Source: Echinicola salinicaeni (lineage in GTDB: Bacteria > Bacteroidota > Bacteroidia > Cytophagales > Cyclobacteriaceae). Taken from it: DNA of 64,000 bases. This document shows positions 43,922 through 53,845 of the stretch, piece by piece. Where the stretch lies: assembly GCF_014280965.1 (NCBI RefSeq), contig NZ_JACODZ010000006.1, positions 408,466 through 472,465 on the forward strand. Reading direction: 5' to 3'. Below the pieces are notes generated by a model, which made no database searches, was not told where the DNA came from, and saw nothing but the letters and a program-made list of their open reading frames with translations. The translations under genes were made by a program, and so were the position numbers. Every line of letters begins with the position of its first letter. Within the stretch, counting starts at the first letter, position 1.

Positions 43922-44155
43922 ATGAAAACTCCTATTCTATTTGCTGTGTTTGCCGTTTTTCTTCTCGGCTTCCAATGCAATAATGAAGATGATACCCTTG
44001 CAAGTGATTGTATTGATCCTGAAAAGGTTGATCCTTCAGTTGCTTGTATTGAGATCTATCAGCCCGTATGTGGTTGTGATGGAAAGACCTATTCCAATGA
44101 TTGTGTGGCTGCTGCCAATGGTCTTAAAAGTTGGACCGAAGGGGCCTGTGAATAA
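43922..44155 (+). CDS. Kazal-type protease-inhibitor-domain protein
   Basis: A 77-residue exported protein. The signal peptide runs to Cys19 (LLGFQC), which may be lipidated although Gln before the Cys is unusual, and is followed by NNEDD, an acidic surface-lipoprotein pattern. The mature part is one Kazal domain: PVCGCDGKTYSNDCVAAANG with six Cys in all. Kazal domains inhibit serine proteases; in bacteria they may guard against host or predator proteases, which is inference. It stands alone next to a repeat-like spacer. Confidence 0.88.
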   Translation: MKTPILFAVFAVFLLGFQCNNEDDTLASDCIDPEKVDPSVACIEIYQPVCGCDGKTYSNDCVAAANGLKSWTEGACE

Positions 44156-44196
44156 AAAAAAACTCCCTGAGCGTTTGCCCAAGGAGTTGAATTTTT
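44155..44196. terminator. Bidirectional terminator between the Kazal gene and ndk
   Basis: AACTCC (44161-44166) pairs with GGAGTT (44183-44188), with partly paired inner bases, between an A-run and a T-run. Confidence 0.8.
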
Positions 44197-44206
44197 TGTC
44201 GAAAGA

Positions 44207-44629
44207 TTAAAGTACTCTCTCGAACTGGTTGAAGTAGAAGTTTCCTTCGATTTCAGCATTTTCATCAGAGTCAGAACCGTGCACCGCATTGGCTTCTATA
44301 GACTTGGCAAATAATTTTCTGATCGTACCTTCAGCGGCTTCTGCTGGATTGGTAGCACCGATTAGTTTTCTAAAATCTTCTACTGCATTGTCTTTTTCCA
44401 AGATGGCTGCGATAATAGGACCTGAAGACATATAGGTACATAGGTCACCATAAAAAGGTCTTTCTTTGTGAACTTCATAAAATTTCCCGGCCAATTCAGC
44501 TGTCAACTGAGTAGCTTTTATGGCTACAATTTTGAATCCAGCTTCTTCGATCATTTTTAGGATCGCTCCAGCATTTCCTGCGCTAAAAGCGTCAGGTTTA
44601 ATCATGGTGAATGTTCTATTATTTGCCAT
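44207..44629 (-). CDS. ndk: Nucleoside diphosphate kinase
   Basis: Transfers the gamma phosphate between nucleoside di- and triphosphates through a phosphohistidine. The 140-residue protein has [11 protein letters not shown] at the start, [22 protein letters not shown], and the active-site His117 in ANAVHGSDS. Length is typical. It is divergent from the DHH-FKBP operon, an arrangement I recall from other Bacteroidota. Confidence 0.98.
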   Translation of the reverse strand: MANNRTFTMIKPDAFSAGNAGAILKMIEEAGFKIVAIKATQLTAELAGKFYEVHKERPFYGDLCTYMSSGPIIAAILEKDNAVEDFRKLIGATNPAEAAEGTIRKLFAKSIEANAVHGSDSDENAEIEGNFYFNQFERVL

Positions 44630-44667
44630 CTTTGATTAATTGATAGTATAAGGTTTATTTTCCGCTG

Positions 44668-44675
44668 CAAAAATA
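44668..44675 (-). promoter_or_regulatory. Candidate -7 element for ndk
   Basis: Read on the minus strand this is TATTTTTG, 38 nt before the ndk start. No well-spaced -33 TTG. Confidence 0.35.
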
Positions 44676-44822
44676 GTGTTTTTAACGGAAAGATAGAATA
44701 TATGAACGGAAAATCACCTTATGTTCCTCTATTTTAGGGGTTTGTGTAAATTGGGAATTTTAAAAAATTATAATGACCTTTGCATCTTGTGTAGTGTTGA
44801 AAGTGCTACTAAAATAATGTAG

Positions 44823-45863
44823 ATGCTAGAGTTAGAGTCATTTAAAAAACTACTGTCCTCGCCCAAGAAAATTGTAATCACCACCCATCATAAGCCCGAT
44901 GCAGATGCATTAGGTTCTTCGTTGGGTATGGGTAATTATCTCAAGAAAAAAAATCATGAGGTAACCGTGATTACTCCATCGGATTATCCGTCCTTTTTAT
45001 ATTGGATGAAAGGTAATGATGAAGTATTGAACTATGAGGACAAGGATCATCAGGAGGAGATAACTGAAAAAGTGGCCGTTGCAGATATGATCATTTGCCT
45101 GGATTTTTCATGTCTGAAAAGAATCCATGAACTGGGTGAATTGGTCAGAGATTCTAAAGCGGTCAAGGTCAATATCGACCACCATTTGGATCCGGAAGAT
45201 TTCGCAGACTTTAGGTACTGGAGTACTGAAGCCGCGGCTACTTGTGAGCTGGTATATGACCTGATCGTCAAGATGGGAGAAAAAGACTTGATCGATAGTG
45301 ATATTGCAGATTGTCTTTATTCGGGAATCATGACCGATACCGGCGGTTTCCGCCACCCCAATACGACCAAGCATGTGCACTGTGTGACTGCTGAGCTCAT
45401 AGGCCTTGGTGCAGATAATGCAAAAATTTCCCGTCTGATATATGATACAAATTCCGTAAACCGTCTTAAATTTATAGGTTTTGCTTTAAGTAGAAGATTA
45501 GTGATTCATACGGAATTGAATACAGCCTATTTTTGGATCAGCAAAAGGGATTTGAAAAAATATGATTCTCGCACCGGTGATACAGAAGGCTTGGTAAACT
45601 ACGCACTTTCCTTGGATGGCGTCAAAATAGCTGCCATGTTTACAGAAAGAAAAGATGGTGTGAAAATCTCTTTCCGCTCCACTGAAGATGTCGCGGTCAA
45701 CCAATTTGCCGCGAAATACTTTGATGGTGGTGGGCATAAAAATGCCGCCGGAGGAAAATCCGATTTGTCTTTAAAGGAGACCATAGAAAAGTTTGAAAAA
45801 TTAATAAAAGATAATCAACAAAGATTGTTAAATCAACTAGAATTAGTCAATGAAAAACATTAA
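44823..45863 (+). CDS. DHH-family phosphoesterase (NrnA/RecJ-like)
   Basis: A 346-residue bifunctional-type DHH/DHHA1 phosphodiesterase. The N-terminal metal motifs are HHKPDADALGSSLG (about residues 22-35), the DFSC region, NIDHHLDP (the DHH signature) and MTDTGGFRHPNT; the C-terminal DHHA1 domain ends in FDGGGHKNAAGGKS. NrnA-type enzymes degrade nanoRNA and 3'-phosphoadenosine phosphate (pAp); cyclic dinucleotides are another option. It heads an operon with FKBP lipoproteins: the next ATG lies 14 nt inside its 3' end. Confidence 0.93.
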   Translation: MLELESFKKLLSSPKKIVITTHHKPDADALGSSLGMGNYLKKKNHEVTVITPSDYPSFLYWMKGNDEVLNYEDKDHQEEITEKVAVADMIICLDFSCLKRIHELGELVRDSKAVKVNIDHHLDPEDFADFRYWSTEAAATCELVYDLIVKMGEKDLIDSDIADCLYSGIMTDTGGFRHPNTTKHVHCVTAELIGLGADNAKISRLIYDTNSVNRLKFIGFALSRRLVIHTELNTAYFWISKRDLKKYDSRTGDTEGLVNYALSLDGVKIAAMFTERKDGVKISFRSTEDVAVNQFAAKYFDGGGHKNAAGGKSDLSLKETIEKFEKLIKDNQQRLLNQLELVNEKH

Positions 45864-46794
45864 AAGCATGATGTTGTCAGCAAGTGTGCTGGCATTGTCC
45901 TTAGGGATTGTTTCTTGTAACAAGACGAAAACAACAGAAGATGGTACCGAGTATACTTATCTTGAAGAAGGATCTCAGAAACCAGAAAACGGCCAATTTG
46001 TGATCTATGAATTTACCGCAAAAAATGCCAAAGATTCTGTTTTTCTTTCTAGTATTGAAAATGGTGCACCGGCTTATATGATGCACAATGATTCCATTAA
46101 AAGGTATGATACTACCAAAGTAAGACCAGCAATCGACGAGATTTTTTCTGGCCTTAAAAAAGGTGACAGCATCCAGTTTACCGCTGCTGCATCTAAAATT
46201 TTTGGTGAAATGAACACTCCTCCATTCTTGACTCCTGATGAAAATGTAACCTTGAATATCGGTGTAACTGATATCTTGGATGAATCCGAAATGGAAGATT
46301 TCATGAGCAAGGTGCAAGAAAAGCAACGTGCCAAGCAAGAAGAGGCTTCTGAAGCGCAATTGGCCACTGATATCAAAATGATCCAGGACTATATGGCTGA
46401 GAACGATCTTAATGCTACAAAAACTGAATCTGGCCTTTTCTATATCATTGAGGAAGCAGGAGATGGTGAAGCTGTAGAAGAAGGTAATACGGTTTCTGTG
46501 AACTATACCGGTTATGTTTTGGATGGAACAATCTTCGATACCAGTGTAGAAGAAGTAGCCAAAGAAAACGAGATCTTTAACGAAAATCGTCCTTACGAGC
46601 CATTTAATGTAATGGTAGGAAAAGGTCGTGTGATCCCAGGCTGGGATGAAGGTTTGCAATTGCTTAAAGGTGGTAGCAAGGCCAAGTTATTGATCCCTTC
46701 TACCCTTGCTTATGGTCCAAGACAAGCAGGTGAAGTAATTAAGCCGAACTCTATCTTGATTTTTGACGTAGAAGTACTTGATGTTCAGAAATAA
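45850..46794 (+). CDS. FKBP-type peptidyl-prolyl isomerase lipoprotein (GldI-like)
   Basis: A 314-residue lipoprotein (IVSC, Cys23). The N-terminal half (about residues 40-150) resembles a degenerate FKBP fold; the C-terminal half is canonical: GNTVSVNYTGYVLDGTIFDTS, VGKGRVIPGWDEGLQLLKGGSKAKLLIPSTLAYG and NSILIFDVEVLDV, each with normal active-site residues. It should accelerate prolyl isomerisation in the periplasm or at the outer membrane. In gliding Bacteroidota GldI is this kind of protein, and the DHH-gene neighbour fits, but motility cannot be shown here. Overlaps the DHH gene by 14 nt. Confidence 0.92.
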   Translation: MKNIKSMMLSASVLALSLGIVSCNKTKTTEDGTEYTYLEEGSQKPENGQFVIYEFTAKNAKDSVFLSSIENGAPAYMMHNDSIKRYDTTKVRPAIDEIFSGLKKGDSIQFTAAASKIFGEMNTPPFLTPDENVTLNIGVTDILDESEMEDFMSKVQEKQRAKQEEASEAQLATDIKMIQDYMAENDLNATKTESGLFYIIEEAGDGEAVEEGNTVSVNYTGYVLDGTIFDTSVEEVAKENEIFNENRPYEPFNVMVGKGRVIPGWDEGLQLLKGGSKAKLLIPSTLAYGPRQAGEVIKPNSILIFDVEVLDVQK

Positions 46795-46798
46795 ATCA

Positions 46799-47371
46799 AT
46801 GAATAGTATTAAAATAATCTTGTCAGCACTCCTGATCTCAGGGGTGCTGACTTCTTGTTTGGAGGAACAGGAAACACCACAAGAGATCTACCAGCGCGAT
46901 CTGGAGAAAATCGATGAGTATCTCTCCACATCGGATTATCCATATGTAGAGATGGATCAAGATGAGAATACGGGTATAGTGGTTTTGTGGGAGCATAAGT
47001 CTTATTCTGGGATTGAGCCAGAAGAGGGTGATACCTTGCATGTGGATTATACCGGAATGTTGTTGAATGAAAGCGTATTTGATTCTTCTAATGAGGATAT
47101 AGCCAGAGATAATCGTATTTATAATTCTAATAGAGATTATGTCCCTTTGGAAATTAAGTACTTACATGACAACGATTATATATATGGTTTCTTGTTAGGA
47201 CTATCCAAAATGGAAGAAGGTGATAGAGCAAGGGTCATTATGCCTTCTTACTATGGTTATGGAAATGTCGATCAGGGAAGTAGAATCCCAGCCAATTCCG
47301 TATTGATGTTTGACCTGGATCTAATAGAAGTGGATAAGGATATTGAGGATGATAGTGAAACTGGAGAATAA
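46799..47371 (+). CDS. FKBP-like lipoprotein with altered active site
   Basis: A 190-residue protein from the ATG at 46799 (MNSIKIILSA), 4 nt after the previous stop; the longer frame from 46778 is unlikely because the signal peptide begins here. Lipobox LTSC (Cys20). One FKBP domain: DTLHVDYTGMLLNESVFDSS and IPANSVLMFDLDLIEV are recognisable, but the VIPGW segment is replaced by YIYGFLLGL, so isomerase activity is doubtful. The C-terminal tail is very acidic. Second of three FKBP genes in a row. Confidence 0.85.
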   Translation: MNSIKIILSALLISGVLTSCLEEQETPQEIYQRDLEKIDEYLSTSDYPYVEMDQDENTGIVVLWEHKSYSGIEPEEGDTLHVDYTGMLLNESVFDSSNEDIARDNRIYNSNRDYVPLEIKYLHDNDYIYGFLLGLSKMEEGDRARVIMPSYYGYGNVDQGSRIPANSVLMFDLDLIEVDKDIEDDSETGE

Positions 47372-47372
47372 T

Positions 47373-47921
47373 ATGAAAAAGTATATTTTAGGATTACTGG
47401 CCTCGGTACTGGTTGCAGGCATGATATCATGTGAACCTAATAACCCTTATAATGTTGGGCCTACTTATGATGCGGAGAAGTATTTGAAGATCGATAGTGT
47501 AAAAATCGCCGAATATTTAGAGGTAGCAGAAATAGACAGTCTATATAGAATCCATGATCCAAGCGGGGTGGTAATTATTGTTCAAGAAGAAGGAGTTGGT
47601 TCTCGTCCTATTAATGGAAATGAAGTTTATGTCAATTATGTGGGAAAGTTGATAGATGACACTGTTTTTGACACCAATATTCAATCGGTGGCAGAAGATA
47701 ATGATCTTCATGAAGAAGGCGATACTTATAGTCCTTTACAATTTACTGTAGGTACATCTGATGCTATACCAGGATTTTCAATTGCCTCTAAAAGAATCAG
47801 AAGTGGATCCAAAGCAGTGTATTTAATTCCTTCAACATACGCGTATCAAAGCCGAGAATTTGAAAGGATTCCAGCGCATTCTGTATTAGTTTTCGAAGTG
47901 GACTTCTTGGGGATTGATTAG
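47373..47921 (+). CDS. Divergent FKBP-like lipoprotein
   Basis: A 182-residue protein from the ATG at 47373 (MKKYILGLLA), 1 nt past the previous stop. Lipobox MISC (Cys20). The FKBP fold is seen in NEVYVNYVGKLIDDTVFDTN, VGTSDAIPGFSIASKRIRSGSKAVYLIPSTYAY and IPAHSVLVFEVDFLGID; Trp of the canonical IPGW is Phe and the Tyr/Phe pattern is changed. Probably a folding factor or a non-catalytic substrate binder. It closes the DHH-FKBP operon, before a terminator. Confidence 0.85.
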   Translation: MKKYILGLLASVLVAGMISCEPNNPYNVGPTYDAEKYLKIDSVKIAEYLEVAEIDSLYRIHDPSGVVIIVQEEGVGSRPINGNEVYVNYVGKLIDDTVFDTNIQSVAEDNDLHEEGDTYSPLQFTVGTSDAIPGFSIASKRIRSGSKAVYLIPSTYAYQSREFERIPAHSVLVFEVDFLGID

Positions 47922-47943
47922 CCTAAAAGAAAGATGTGATTTG

Positions 47944-47974
47944 AGCGTAATGGGAAACCTTTACGCTTTTTTTG
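47944..47974 (+). terminator. Intrinsic terminator after the FKBP operon
   Basis: AGCGTAA (47944-47950) pairs with TTACGCT (47961-47967), followed by a T-run. Confidence 0.85.
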
Positions 47975-48404
47975 TGCCTGTATATTTAGATTGAATGATC
48001 ACATACTTGATAGTTTAGGTGCTTAATTCAATATTCATTTACATACATCCATTACTTTCAAGAATATAGCCATATGATTATTATCCAGGCAAAGTACAAC
48101 AGGAAACAAAGAAAGTTTTTTATTACTTTACTTTGGCTTTTTCAAATTATTAGAGCCTAATGCCGCTTGAGCCTGAGCCTCTAGTTTTTAGCTCTCAAGG
48201 GCGCATCCTTGATACGACACATAAAAATGATGCGCATAGATTTATCATTAATGGATAACCTTATTTGTGTTCATCTTTACCCGTCTGCGGTAAATAAACT
48301 AAAGGATAATAAACAGCGCAAATCAAAACTAAAATATTCTGGTCTCCCGAATTTTCCACTTAGCCCACTTTGATGCGTCTTTTAGTCTCGCTTAGATGAT
48401 GATC
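47975..48404. other. Gene-free spacer containing a degenerate repeat
   Basis: No coding frame. Part of it (about 48083-48177) aligns loosely with 63396-63486; see the repeat entries. The rest holds nothing I can name. Confidence 0.5.
48083..48177 (+). repeat. Degenerate dispersed repeat (copy 1)
   Basis: TTATCCA, GGAAACAAAGAA, TTTTTCAAATTAT, AATG and CTTGAG occur in the same order and spacing as in 63396-63486. I estimate a little over 60 percent similarity by eye. The origin is unknown. Confidence 0.45.
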
Positions 48405-48440
48405 AAAAAAAATGTCATCCGCTGGAGGCAGATGACATTT
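48403..48440 (-). terminator. Intrinsic terminator of guaB
   Basis: AATGTCATC (48411-48419) pairs with GATGACATT (48431-48439); on the minus strand the stem is followed by a T-run (A-run at 48405-48412). Confidence 0.88.
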
Positions 48441-48464
48441 TAAATAATAAATATGTGTTGGATA

Positions 48465-49964
<1,500 letters not shown>

Positions 49965-49976
49965 CTATTTGCCCGT

Positions 49977-50008
49977 CAAAGATACAAACAATTTTGAATG
50001 TGAATCAA
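49977..50008 (-). promoter_or_regulatory. Candidate guaB promoter
   Basis: On the minus strand TATCTTTG (49984 to 49977) matches TAnnTTTG, with a TTG (CAA at 50006-50008) 21 nt upstream. The predicted start of transcription leaves a leader of about 29 nt. Confidence 0.5.
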
Positions 50009-50100
50009 TGATAGCTAAAAAATAATTTAATATTTCGTGAATAAATTACGCCTTCAAGGAATAATCTTTGGAAACCAAAAAATAAGAGATAAAGGTAAAC

Positions 50101-50139
50101 CGCAGGGAAATCACTCTCAAATAGTATATTTTCCCTGCG
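50101..50139 (-). terminator. Probable terminator hairpin after the RsmB-like gene
   Basis: CGCAGGGAAA (50101-50110) pairs perfectly with TTTCCCTGCG (50130-50139) just past the stop on the minus strand. The following T-tract is weak. Confidence 0.6.
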
Positions 50140-50148
50140 ATGCCAAAT

Positions 50149-51336
50149 TTACTTTCGTTGTAGTTTGGCTATATAAAATCCATCGAATCCGCTTTCGTGA
50201 GCAAGAACTTTTTGATCTTCAAGGAGTTCAAAGTGCTTTCCTTTTTCACTTTGCAGAAATTGCTCCACTTGCATTTGGTTTTCTGAAGGGAAAATGCTGC
50301 AGGTAGCATAGATCATCATCCCACCAGGCTTGACCATATTGCAGTATCCTTGCAGGATTTCCTGTTGGATTTTTTGGACATTGCCAATGGATGCTTCAGA
50401 AATTTTCCATTTGGTATCTGGGTTTCTTCTTAATACGCCCATTCCAGAACACGGCACATCCAATAATAACCTATCTGCTGATTCATTTAAGCGCTTGATG
50501 GTTTTGCTCCCCTCTATGGTTTTGGTTTCAATGATGCTGATACCATTTCTTCTGGCTCTTAGCTTTGTGTTTTTCAATTTCCATTCTTCGACATCCATGG
50601 AAAGGATACGACCTTTGTTTTCCATCAAAGTGGCTAAGTGAAGCGATTTGCCTCCTGCACCAGCACAAGCATCTATGACTCTCATGCCTGGCTGTACATC
50701 CAGCGCAGCAGCTACCAGCTGAGAAGAAGCATCCTGCACCTCAAAAAGGCCTTCTTTGAATGCAGGGTTTCTGAAGATATTTTGTCTTTTGGCCAATACC
50801 AAAGCGTCCTTATAGCCTTTAGGAGCAAAGGTCTCCACGCCATCCTCCTTCAAACGGTTCATCAGGTCCTCTTTACTTGTTTTGAGGCTGTTCACCCTGA
50901 TGACCACTTGGGCCTGCTCATTAAGTGCGTCGATTTCCCGGTCCCATTTTTCACCCAAAAGTTCTTCACCCATTTCATCCATCCAGTCCGGAATGGATTG
51001 TAAAATGGCCCGACTGTCTATAGACTCATAGCGCTCCTTGATTTTAATCGCATCGACCCCTTCAAATTCCCTCCAAGGAGGTAATTCATTGCCTTGCATC
51101 AGCCAGTAAGTAGCAAATAAATGGAAAAGGTCATCTGTCGGACTGACTTCATTGATCAAGCGCCACCAACGGACCATTTCATAGGATGATTCCGCGATAA
51201 ACCCACGATCCCTTGATCCCCATTTTGGATTGGATTTCAAGGTTCTCTCGATGACCTTATCGGCATATTGTTGTTCGTTGAATATTTGATCGATGGCATT
51301 GACTACCCCGTAAACGGTGTTGGAATGAAGCCTCAT
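50149..51336 (-). CDS. RsmB/NOP2-family RNA (cytosine-C5) methyltransferase
   Basis: A 395-residue SAM-dependent methyltransferase started at the ATG at 51336 (MRLHSNTVYG); an upstream TTG at 51363 would lie inside a promoter-like element. The N-terminal half is an RNA-binding helical domain; the C-terminal half has the catalytic fold: VQDASSQLVAAALDVQPGMRVIDACAGAGGKSLHLA, LLDVPCSGMGVLRRNPDTKW (catalytic PCSG Cys) and MMIYATCSIFPSENQMQVEQFL (TCS Cys). It methylates cytosine in rRNA; RsmB or RsmF specificity is undecided. Confidence 0.93.
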   Translation of the reverse strand: MRLHSNTVYGVVNAIDQIFNEQQYADKVIERTLKSNPKWGSRDRGFIAESSYEMVRWWRLINEVSPTDDLFHLFATYWLMQGNELPPWREFEGVDAIKIKERYESIDSRAILQSIPDWMDEMGEELLGEKWDREIDALNEQAQVVIRVNSLKTSKEDLMNRLKEDGVETFAPKGYKDALVLAKRQNIFRNPAFKEGLFEVQDASSQLVAAALDVQPGMRVIDACAGAGGKSLHLATLMENKGRILSMDVEEWKLKNTKLRARRNGISIIETKTIEGSKTIKRLNESADRLLLDVPCSGMGVLRRNPDTKWKISEASIGNVQKIQQEILQGYCNMVKPGGMMIYATCSIFPSENQMQVEQFLQSEKGKHFELLEDQKVLAHESGFDGFYIAKLQRK

Positions 51337-51360
51337 GAGATATTGGTTGATTTTAAGCTG

Positions 51361-51368
51361 CAAAGATA
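51361..51368 (-). promoter_or_regulatory. Candidate -7 element for the RsmB-like gene
   Basis: TATCTTTG on the minus strand, 24 nt before the ATG at 51336. This supports that start over the upstream TTG. No -33 element at the usual spacing. Confidence 0.4.
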
Positions 51369-51440
51369 CAGAAATAAGCGCAGGATAAAGGGGTATTGTC
51401 CAATCTTATTATTCATAGCCTGGCCAGAATTGATGGAAAA

Positions 51441-52601
51441 CTATTCAGTCCAGCTCATTGGATAATTTTTGTCCACATACCTCAGTGCATCCTGTGTCAA
51501 ATATAATGGGTTGAATGTATCCAGCATCACAGCAGTCTCTTCTGTCTTAGTAGCCCCAATACTTTTTTCTACCATTCCGGGATGTGGACCATGCGGCAGG
51601 CCACCTGTATGAATAGTAAAAGAGCCCCGGTCGATTCCTTTGCGACTCATAAACTCTCCGTCTACATAATAGAGCACTTCATCCGAATCTATATTGGAGT
51701 GATTGTAAGGAGCCGGAATGGACAATGGATGATAATCAAACAACCTGGGCACAAAAGAGCAAATGACAAATCCTGCTGCCTGAAAAGTTTGGTGTACTGG
51801 CGGTGGTTGATGAATCCGCCCTGTAATAGGTTCAAAATTCTTTATGGAGAGGGCATAGGGATATAAATATCCGTCCCATCCTACAATATCGAAGGGGCTA
51901 TGGATATAGGAATATGGATGTAATTGCCCGTGTTTTTTGATTTGCACTAAGTATTCTCCTTTTTCCTTCTCCAAAACCAACTTGTCAGGAACTTTGATAT
52001 CTCTTTCACAATACGGGGAATGTTCCAGAAGTTGGCCAAGTTCGTTTCGGTAGCGCTTGACCGTTTCTATAGGGCTTGCTGATTCGATGATAAGCAGTTT
52101 GATAGGGCCTTTTTTCCATTTGAAGCGATAAATGGTGGTTCTTGGAATGACAATATAATCGCCTGCCTCTACATCTATTTTTCCAAATTGGGAAATTAAT
52201 TGTCCGCTGCCTTCATGGACAAAAACAAGTTCGTCTCCATCGGCATTTTTAAAATAGTAATCCATTTTATGGCTATCTGGCACGCAGATCCCCATCATCA
52301 CATCTTTGTTTTTTAGGAGTATCCTTCGACTATGTAAATAGTCTGTTCCAGTGGTTTTTACATCAGAGGTATTAAGATGGGTTTGTCGAAGGCCATAGTC
52401 TTTGGCGATTTCCCAATGATAAGGTTTTGGCCTATGTATTTCACGCACCTCATTGGGGTTATAAATATGGTAGAGGGTAGAGTATATGCCAGAAAAGCCT
52501 TTTGAGCTGACCAACTCTTCTTTGTATAAGCTGCCATCGGCCTGTCTAAACTGTGTGTGACGTTTTGGAGGGATTTTTCCCAGTCGATGATAGAAAGCCA
52601 T
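51441..52601 (-). CDS. hmgA: Homogentisate 1,2-dioxygenase
   Basis: Fe(II) enzyme that opens the ring of homogentisate to maleylacetoacetate in phenylalanine/tyrosine breakdown. The 386-residue protein is in the shorter bacterial class. Recognisable segments are MAFYHRLGKIPPKRHTQFR, NADGDELVFVHEGSG, FDIVGWDGYLYPYALSIKNFEP, and the iron-site region PPVHQTFQ..NHSNIDSDEVLYYVDGEF and HTGGLPHGPHPG. Other pathway genes are not adjacent, but the pterin dehydratase at 20.2 kb supports aromatic amino acid catabolism. Confidence 0.95.
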   Translation of the reverse strand: MAFYHRLGKIPPKRHTQFRQADGSLYKEELVSSKGFSGIYSTLYHIYNPNEVREIHRPKPYHWEIAKDYGLRQTHLNTSDVKTTGTDYLHSRRILLKNKDVMMGICVPDSHKMDYYFKNADGDELVFVHEGSGQLISQFGKIDVEAGDYIVIPRTTIYRFKWKKGPIKLLIIESASPIETVKRYRNELGQLLEHSPYCERDIKVPDKLVLEKEKGEYLVQIKKHGQLHPYSYIHSPFDIVGWDGYLYPYALSIKNFEPITGRIHQPPPVHQTFQAAGFVICSFVPRLFDYHPLSIPAPYNHSNIDSDEVLYYVDGEFMSRKGIDRGSFTIHTGGLPHGPHPGMVEKSIGATKTEETAVMLDTFNPLYLTQDALRYVDKNYPMSWTE

Positions 52602-52747
52602 GTTATCTTGGGTTTATGTTTACTACAATTTAATAAAATAAATAACACTTATTAGAGGTCTAGCGATTCTAATTTTTTGATAGCTTTCTTTGCTAATTAA
52701 AAAGTTGTTGATGATATTATTCATCCTGGTTTAAGCGTCCGTTTTCC

Positions 52748-53536
52748 TTAGGCAAAGATATTGACGGTCTCTTTTTTGAAATAGGTAATCATCTTTTGGG
52801 GCCTTTCAGGGATTGCGGGCAAATACCTTTTTGATCTCAGTAGAAGCTTTACACTTTTTGAAAATGTACGTTCTGAATAATGGTAATTTTTCCCTTTTTG
52901 TTTTTGAGGTTTTCCCAATATGGGGCATTGACTTTTTTCTTGGGCCTTGATATAGTTGACCATGGCTATGCCCAGCAGTTGGGATGTCTTGATTCCAATA
53001 CTTAATTCAGTATCTGTAGAATGTAAAGGGGGGTAGACTTCAGCCAATATATTACCCGTATCCACGCCACAATCTATATGGTGGATACATCCGCCCAGGT
53101 TTTCATAATCATGGTTGAACAAGGCCCAGAAAAGGGTGTCATTACCACGGTATTTGGGAGCAATGCCATAATGAAGGTTTATTGCAGCAATACTGGGGAT
53201 TTTGATGATTTCTGATGCTAATATCGGTGCTCTGCAGGTGATTAATAAATCAGGGGCCAAATCTTTAAAAAGCTGTATCCCTTCCTGACTATTTATCTTA
53301 TTCGCATTAATAGGGATATTGTCGATAATATGCAATTTGGTATTGTGTTCCAATACCATCCTTTTTAAGATTTTATATTGACCTTTTTCAAATATCCGTT
53401 TGGGAAGTGATTTTATGTTTTTCTTATTTTTCGGATAGATAGGCTTTACAATTATCGAGTTAGGAAAATACTGCAGGATTTTTTCCACTGCCACCATTTC
53501 CCTGGCCTTACATTCGCTGACGATTACAATTTTCAT
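52748..53536 (-). CDS. Orphan formyltransferase-domain protein
   Basis: A 262-residue protein. The core is a formyl-transferase fold: PDLLITCRAPILASEIIKIPSIAAINLHYGIAPKYRGNDTLFWALFNHD (the active-site Asn-Leu-His before a Gly-x-x-Pro-x-x-Arg-Gly) and GGCIHHIDCGVDTGNILAE (the conserved Asp). It is shorter than methionyl-tRNA formyltransferase and lacks its C-terminal tRNA domain; sugar N-formyltransferases for surface polysaccharide are a good alternative. The C-terminal ~60 residues are basic and unassigned. It is single, between hmgA and htpG. Confidence 0.8.
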   Translation of the reverse strand: MKIVIVSECKAREMVAVEKILQYFPNSIIVKPIYPKNKKNIKSLPKRIFEKGQYKILKRMVLEHNTKLHIIDNIPINANKINSQEGIQLFKDLAPDLLITCRAPILASEIIKIPSIAAINLHYGIAPKYRGNDTLFWALFNHDYENLGGCIHHIDCGVDTGNILAEVYPPLHSTDTELSIGIKTSQLLGIAMVNYIKAQEKSQCPILGKPQKQKGKNYHYSERTFSKSVKLLLRSKRYLPAIPERPQKMITYFKKETVNIFA

Positions 53537-53845
53537 AATGTAAAAGTTGACATAGGTTTTCCGATATAGAGTTGACTTAGATTGGAAAAGTTGAATAAGT
53601 TAAAACGACTAATGTTTATTGCTTTCGTATAGATTAAAATGTAAATGAAAAACAATAAAACGTTTTTGAAATATAGTAAAAAACTGTTTAAATACAAAGA
53701 AGTTTCCTGGTTCTCTTGGGGTATTATCCTGATTTATACGATGTAATTTACAAGCGAGCTGTCATTTTGGCGGAAAAAAACATTTGGAACGGCACTTGTA
53801 ATGTGGGAAATGAAATCTTGAAAATAAATAAAAACAATATAAGCT
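53537..53845. other. 309-bp A+T-rich upstream region of htpG
   Basis: It separates the divergent formyltransferase gene from htpG. The only notable element is the candidate sigma-54 promoter at 53785-53800. A 67-codon frame at 53716-53919 overlaps the htpG start and is not supported. Confidence 0.5.
53785..53800 (+). promoter_or_regulatory. Candidate sigma-54 (RpoN) promoter for htpG
   Basis: TGGAACG-GCAC-TTGTA resembles the -24/-12 consensus TGGCACG-N4-TTGCW with two mismatches; the GG and the GT of the -12 element are separated by the required 10 nt. Predicted transcription start is about 53811, giving a leader near 35 nt. The -12 GC is GT here, which weakens the match. Confidence 0.4.

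Noticed and set aside
50037..50306. 89-codon plus-strand frame overlapping the end of the RsmB-like gene
   Set aside because: Its second half runs antisense to the conserved C-terminus of the methyltransferase gene and through its terminator hairpin.
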